Shown: piece by piece, positions 61,058 through 64,000 of the stretch
Layout: each line of letters begins with the position of its first letter
Position numbering within the stretch: position 1 is the first letter of the stretch
From: J054 sp965223095
Lineage (GTDB): Bacteria; Pseudomonadota; Gammaproteobacteria; Steroidobacterales; GCA-2729495
Assembly (NCBI GenBank): GCA_965223095.1
Contig: OZ244979.1
Coordinates: forward strand, 1,302,001-1,366,000
DNA: 64,000 nucleotides
Direction: 5' to 3'
Notes under the pieces: generated by a model
Told to the model about the DNA's origin: nothing
Seen by the model: only the letters and a program-made list of their open reading frames with translations
The model's database searches: none
Position numbers and translations under genes: made by a program

Positions 61058-61778
61058 CGCGAGCCGACTATAGCAGGGGAGTATGGGTGCCCGATGATAA
61101 GTATTAGACGATGTCTAAGAAATGATGCCTGCGTGCGCAACGCGCCTATTTGTCTCAGGTATCGGCCCGCAATTCTTCCGGGCAATTGGAGAGCCAGCCG
61201 TGGACGGTTCGCATGGATATTTGAAAGCAATAGCGGAAACTTGCTAACGCGAAACGCAATTCATGAGGATGCGTTTCGATTAAGCGGCGGCGCGAGAAAT
61301 GGCCTTGAATTTCGAAAGTATTCCGTATATGGTCGAATCTAGTCTTAAAGAATAAGAACCCCCGAAAGGAACGGGGAATCCGCTGAACGCGGCTGCTGTG
61401 CGGCAACGGGATTAGAACCGCGGATCGAGGGACCGGCCCAGATTTTCCCGCGACCCACATTGGGACGTAAGTTGTCTTGGGGTCTATATGGTGGGGTTCC
61501 GAGCAATAAGCTTGCGGCGTATTGTCCATGTCTGCGCGCAGGCAGCGGTGGACAGGCAGGGGCTCGCGCGGCCGGATTTCATTGCCAGACTGGCAAAGAT
61601 CGCCCGTTTAGGTTCAAGCTGCTCTGAGGCAGGTGATCGCACCTTAGTGTTCGCCAACGGAAATACCACTGCCTTTGTTGAGGCCGTTTCCGTAAATCGA
61701 ATTGCGTCGCGACGACATGTCTCTGACTGTCGATCGTGGAAATCCTCCCGGTTATCCAGGTCATAACGCGGCCCACCG
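61058..61778. other. Long intergenic stretch before the tail-like locus
   Basis: About 720 bases with no frame I can support on either strand. The minus-strand hairpin at 61359-61376 is the only sharp feature; the bases 61395-61425 recall a tRNA T-arm on the minus strand, but the stem does not pair. It presumably holds the promoter of the regulator gene at 61779. Confidence 0.5.
61359..61376 (-). terminator. Possible minus-strand terminator
   Basis: On the minus strand CCCCG pairs with CGGGG around a seven-base loop and is followed by TTCTTATTCTTT. No minus-strand gene is recognised just before it, so its use is unclear. Confidence 0.4.
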
Positions 61779-63140
61779 ATGGAAAAGCGTGACCGCAGTG
61801 TCTCCGTAATTTCTCCATCCGGATCGTGTCCACAATTGAATCAACTGATTCGTGAACTGGAAAAATTAAATTACCCAGCACGTGTCGTTTCCCAACCCGC
61901 GGCCAATTTGTCGGATTTGCATTCCGACGGTCGTCAGATTCTGTTTCTCTCGCAATCCGACCAAATGGCCGGCCTGTTGACAAAGTTGCGTAGCACGCCA
62001 GTATCCCCCCGGTTGGCCATTCTTGCTAAAGGCATGGAATGGGATCGGGAAGTTCTAAGCTTCTGCACCGAGGTCATTGCCTGGCCCTGTGGCCGTGCCG
62101 AACTCGCGTTCCGATTGGAGGGTGCATTTAACGTAGATGCGGGTCAGACGGATTTGCTCGTATCCGAGCTTTCAGCCCGGACACACATGCTTGGGCAGGC
62201 TCCTTCTTTTCTGGAAGCATTGTCGGTCATGCGTTGTATCGCAAAGTACGACGCGACCGTCCTTATCACTGGTGAAACCGGTACCGGAAAGGAGTTGGCA
62301 GCCAGCGCGATTCACTATCTCGGCGACTCACGTGATGGTCCATTTGTGCCAGTAAACTGTGGCGGAATACCCGATGAGCTTTTCGAGAATGAGCTTTTTG
62401 GCCACACCACCGGCGCCTACACGGATGCCAAAGGAAAGCAGTGCGGCTATGTCGAGCATGCGGCCGGCGGTACGCTTTTCCTAGACGAGATCGATGCTTT
62501 GTCATTGAAGTCGCAAACCACCTTGTTGCGCTTCCTTCAGGATCAAATGTATAAACCTTTGGGAAGCGAGACTCCCAGGCACGCGAACGTTCGAATCATC
62601 GCAGCCACCAATGTGGATCTCCATGGGCTCGTCAAGGCTCAACAATTTCGCCAAGACCTGTTATTTCGTCTCGACGTGCTTTCGGTTTCATTACCGCCAC
62701 TGAGGGACCGCCCCGGAGACGCAGCACTGTTGGCGGGACATTTCGTTCGGAAGTTCAGTCGTGATTACGGCAAGGTAGCGCGTCCGCTGCATCCGGATTT
62801 TCTTCATTGGATTAATTCCCATCCATGGCCCGGCAATATCCGTGAATTGGAGAACACGATTTTGCGTGCTTTCTTGTTGAGCGACGGGATGTTTGTATCG
62901 CAATCGATCGAATCGGATACACCGGCCCCGAATGAGTTGGCATTTGGCCAGTTCGGGGAACAGAAAGCACAAGCAATCGCGGAATTCGAGCGTGGGTACC
63001 TCGAGCGATTACTGGATTATGCTCAGGGGAACATCAGTCTGGCGGCGAGACTTGCCGGCAAGGAGCGCCGCGCGCTCGGGAAACTGCTCAAGAAGCACGG
63101 GATCAACCGCCTCGACTTTGTGCCCGGCGACCGTCAGTAG
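61779..63140 (+). CDS. AAA+ enhancer-binding-type regulator, altered GAFTGA loop
   Basis: A 453-residue regulator. Residues 1-125 form a receiver-like N-terminal domain of unclear type. The AAA+ domain has Walker A 'GETGTGKE' (165-172), Walker B 'GGTLFLDEID' and arginine-rich sensor blocks. The sigma-54 contact loop, usually GAFTGA, reads GAYTDA (212-217). A Fis-like HTH closes the protein ('GNISLAARLAGKERRALGKLLKKHGI'). It precedes a tail-sheath gene on the same strand, so it probably controls the tail-like island. Because the loop is changed, sigma-54 dependence is uncertain; it may work with sigma-70 like TyrR. Confidence 0.88.
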   Translation: MEKRDRSVSVISPSGSCPQLNQLIRELEKLNYPARVVSQPAANLSDLHSDGRQILFLSQSDQMAGLLTKLRSTPVSPRLAILAKGMEWDREVLSFCTEVIAWPCGRAELAFRLEGAFNVDAGQTDLLVSELSARTHMLGQAPSFLEALSVMRCIAKYDATVLITGETGTGKELAASAIHYLGDSRDGPFVPVNCGGIPDELFENELFGHTTGAYTDAKGKQCGYVEHAAGGTLFLDEIDALSLKSQTTLLRFLQDQMYKPLGSETPRHANVRIIAATNVDLHGLVKAQQFRQDLLFRLDVLSVSLPPLRDRPGDAALLAGHFVRKFSRDYGKVARPLHPDFLHWINSHPWPGNIRELENTILRAFLLSDGMFVSQSIESDTPAPNELAFGQFGEQKAQAIAEFERGYLERLLDYAQGNISLAARLAGKERRALGKLLKKHGINRLDFVPGDRQ

Positions 63141-63327
63141 GTTCCATCGCGTTTGCTTACCCACCGGGTCTATTCCGACCCACCAAAAATTCGCTAATTC
63201 CTAGCGTTACCGCCGGACGAATGGGTTGTCGATTACCCATCAGCAGCGGTGCTGTCCAAATGGCCCGCTAAATCCAATGCCGTCCAGGCGGGCGGCAGTT
63301 GGCACAGCATTTGCATTAAATCATTGC

Positions 63328-63618
63328 ATGTCGAGTCCTTCGCAACAGCAGCCGGAAAAGGTGCGCTTAGTGGCCGAAAGGATATGCCGTTATTTGGAGT
63401 CACGTCCGAATGCTCTCGACAGTCTCGACGGAATATTGCGCTGGTGGTTGCTCAAACAGAAGCTAGAGGAATCGACCGAACTGGTTCAAGCGGCCATGGA
63501 CTACCTGGTTTCCAGCGGCGTTGTTGATCAAATCGATTCGAGCGGCAGGACATTCTATACGCCCGCTGCCAAACGTGAACCAGATGAAAGCGAAGACCCG
63601 TTAACCAGAAACTCGTAG
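63328..63618 (+). CDS. Small protein of the tail-like locus
   Basis: A 96-residue protein (start at ATG 63328, MSSPSQQQPEKVRLVAE). The frame can be read from 63226, but the N-terminal part looks random. It contains a likely winged-helix-like stretch ('RICRYLESRPNALDSLDGILRWWLLKQKLEES' in outline, then 'AMDYLVSSGVVDQIDSSGRTFYTP'), with the DNA-binding or adaptor role unproven. It lies 14 bases before the sheath gene, and small genes of this position are frequent in contractile injection clusters. Confidence 0.65.
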   Translation: MSSPSQQQPEKVRLVAERICRYLESRPNALDSLDGILRWWLLKQKLEESTELVQAAMDYLVSSGVVDQIDSSGRTFYTPAAKREPDESEDPLTRNS

Positions 63619-63632
63619 ATGGAGAGATCGAT

Positions 63633-64000
63633 ATGCCTCAAACGCTCAATTATCCCGGCGTATACGTAGAGGAAGTTCCCAGTGGGGTTCGCCCTATATC
63701 GAGTGTGAGCACGTCAGTCGCTGCGTTCATTGGATATTTCCGCGAAGGGCCGCTGAATCATGCGGTACAGGTCTTTGGGATGACGGACTTCAGTCGGATC
63801 TTCGGCGGATTGGATCCGCGCAGTGAGGCGAGTTATGCGATCTCTCAGTTCTTCCTGAATGGTGGTACTGAGGCTTACGTCATACGCGTGGCAGCCGCCG
63901 ACAGTACAGATCCATTGCGGAAGGCTGCTGTCAGGATTCTTGCTGCTGACGGCTCCACGGAAGTGTTGGAAATATCGGCTGCGAACGAGGGTGCGTGGGG
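63633..64000 (+). CDS. Contractile tail sheath protein (N-terminus, cut by window)
   Basis: The ATG at 63633 follows GGAGAG and opens a frame that runs off the window. It starts MPQTLNYPGVYVEEVPSGVR and continues 'STSVAAFIGYFREGPLN', 'FSRIFGGLDPRSEASYAISQFFLNGGTEAYVIRVA' in outline. 'YPGVYVEE.PSG' and 'FF.NGG..A.V.RV' are hallmarks of phage tail sheath proteins and of the sheath genes of extracellular contractile injection systems. In such clusters a regulator, a small gene and the sheath open the operon. Only about 122 residues are visible. Confidence 0.92.
   Translation, partial: MPQTLNYPGVYVEEVPSGVRPISSVSTSVAAFIGYFREGPLNHAVQVFGMTDFSRIFGGLDPRSEASYAISQFFLNGGTEAYVIRVAAADSTDPLRKAAVRILAADGSTEVLEISAANEGAW

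Noticed and set aside
61395..61430. tRNA-like T-arm (GGTTCTAATCC on the minus strand) that could mark an attachment site for the tail-like island
   Set aside because: The T-stem does not pair and no acceptor, anticodon arm or CCA follows.
60956..61983. Open frames of 60-130 codons on both strands before and across the regulator gene
   Set aside because: None has a ribosome site plus recognisable composition, and those on the minus strand lie over the real regulator gene.

Overview
The window reads as chromosome from a free-living, Gram-negative gammaproteobacterium with a respiratory lifestyle. Evidence: a glnK-amtB pair, MsrPQ, a high-potential iron-sulfur protein, a di-haem cytochrome c, lipoproteins and a TonB-type C-terminus, a rhombosortase-type (GlyGly) C-terminal tail and a PEP-CTERM-like tail. 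The closest relatives by general feel are marine or soil lineages of the Chromatiales/Woeseiales/Steroidobacterales kind, but no rRNA or tRNA is present to fix this. No complete phage or integrase is present.

Layout. 0-8 kb: aquaporin Z (5' end cut by the window), an NfeD/SPFH membrane pair, small secreted proteins, a DUF1287 gene remnant, two alpha/beta hydrolases and a di-haem cytochrome c. 8-13.4 kb: a delta-class carbonic anhydrase, a GNAT acetyltransferase, a SnoaL-like protein and a three-gene Rieske oxygenase / ABM-type / MFS operon. 13.4-15.6 kb: a HiPIP gene overlapping a large secreted protein of unknown function. 15.7-18.5 kb: a stretch of small minus-strand genes separated by three attC-like imperfect palindromes, with one nonsense-mutated gene and a higBA module whose toxin is reduced to its last residues. 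This looks like a decaying integron cassette array without an integrase in view. 18.6-26.2 kb: a GlyGly-CTERM protein, a four-gene Gld-like ABC transporter operon, an MFS carrier and a GFA-fold protein. 26.4-38.3 kb: an M16 protease, dihydroorotase, a nitrilase-fold protein lacking two catalytic residues, a 2-oxoacid:ferredoxin oxidoreductase cluster whose alpha subunit is frameshifted, a dienelactone hydrolase and a TauE-type exporter. 38.6-48.9 kb: a run of four stable hairpins that may be a structured RNA, a PAS sigma-54 activator with repeats in front of it, TVP38, PBP4, a YgiM-like protein, glnK-amtB, msrQ-msrP and DUF547. 49-57.6 kb: an orphan TRAP receptor, a TPR-TonB protein, msrA, a c-di-GMP phosphodiesterase-like HD-GYP protein with an altered HD dyad, a molybdenum hydroxylase pair and a YceI lipoprotein.

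57.7-61.1 kb is a rearranged zone: an IS91-type transposase remnant, two pieces of luciferase-like monooxygenase on opposite strands and an amidohydrolase that has lost its C-terminus. Beyond it, from 61.8 kb to the window end, a regulator with a changed GAFTGA loop, a small gene and the N-terminus of a contractile tail sheath protein mark the start of what is probably an extracellular contractile injection system or a related tail-like island. Its body lies outside the window.

The most rewarding targets are the tail-sheath locus at the right edge, the attC-like array, the four-hairpin RNA candidate at 39.2 kb, the frameshifted korA and the nitrilase-fold protein. All functional calls were made by reading translated sequence and recalling families. 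No search was run.
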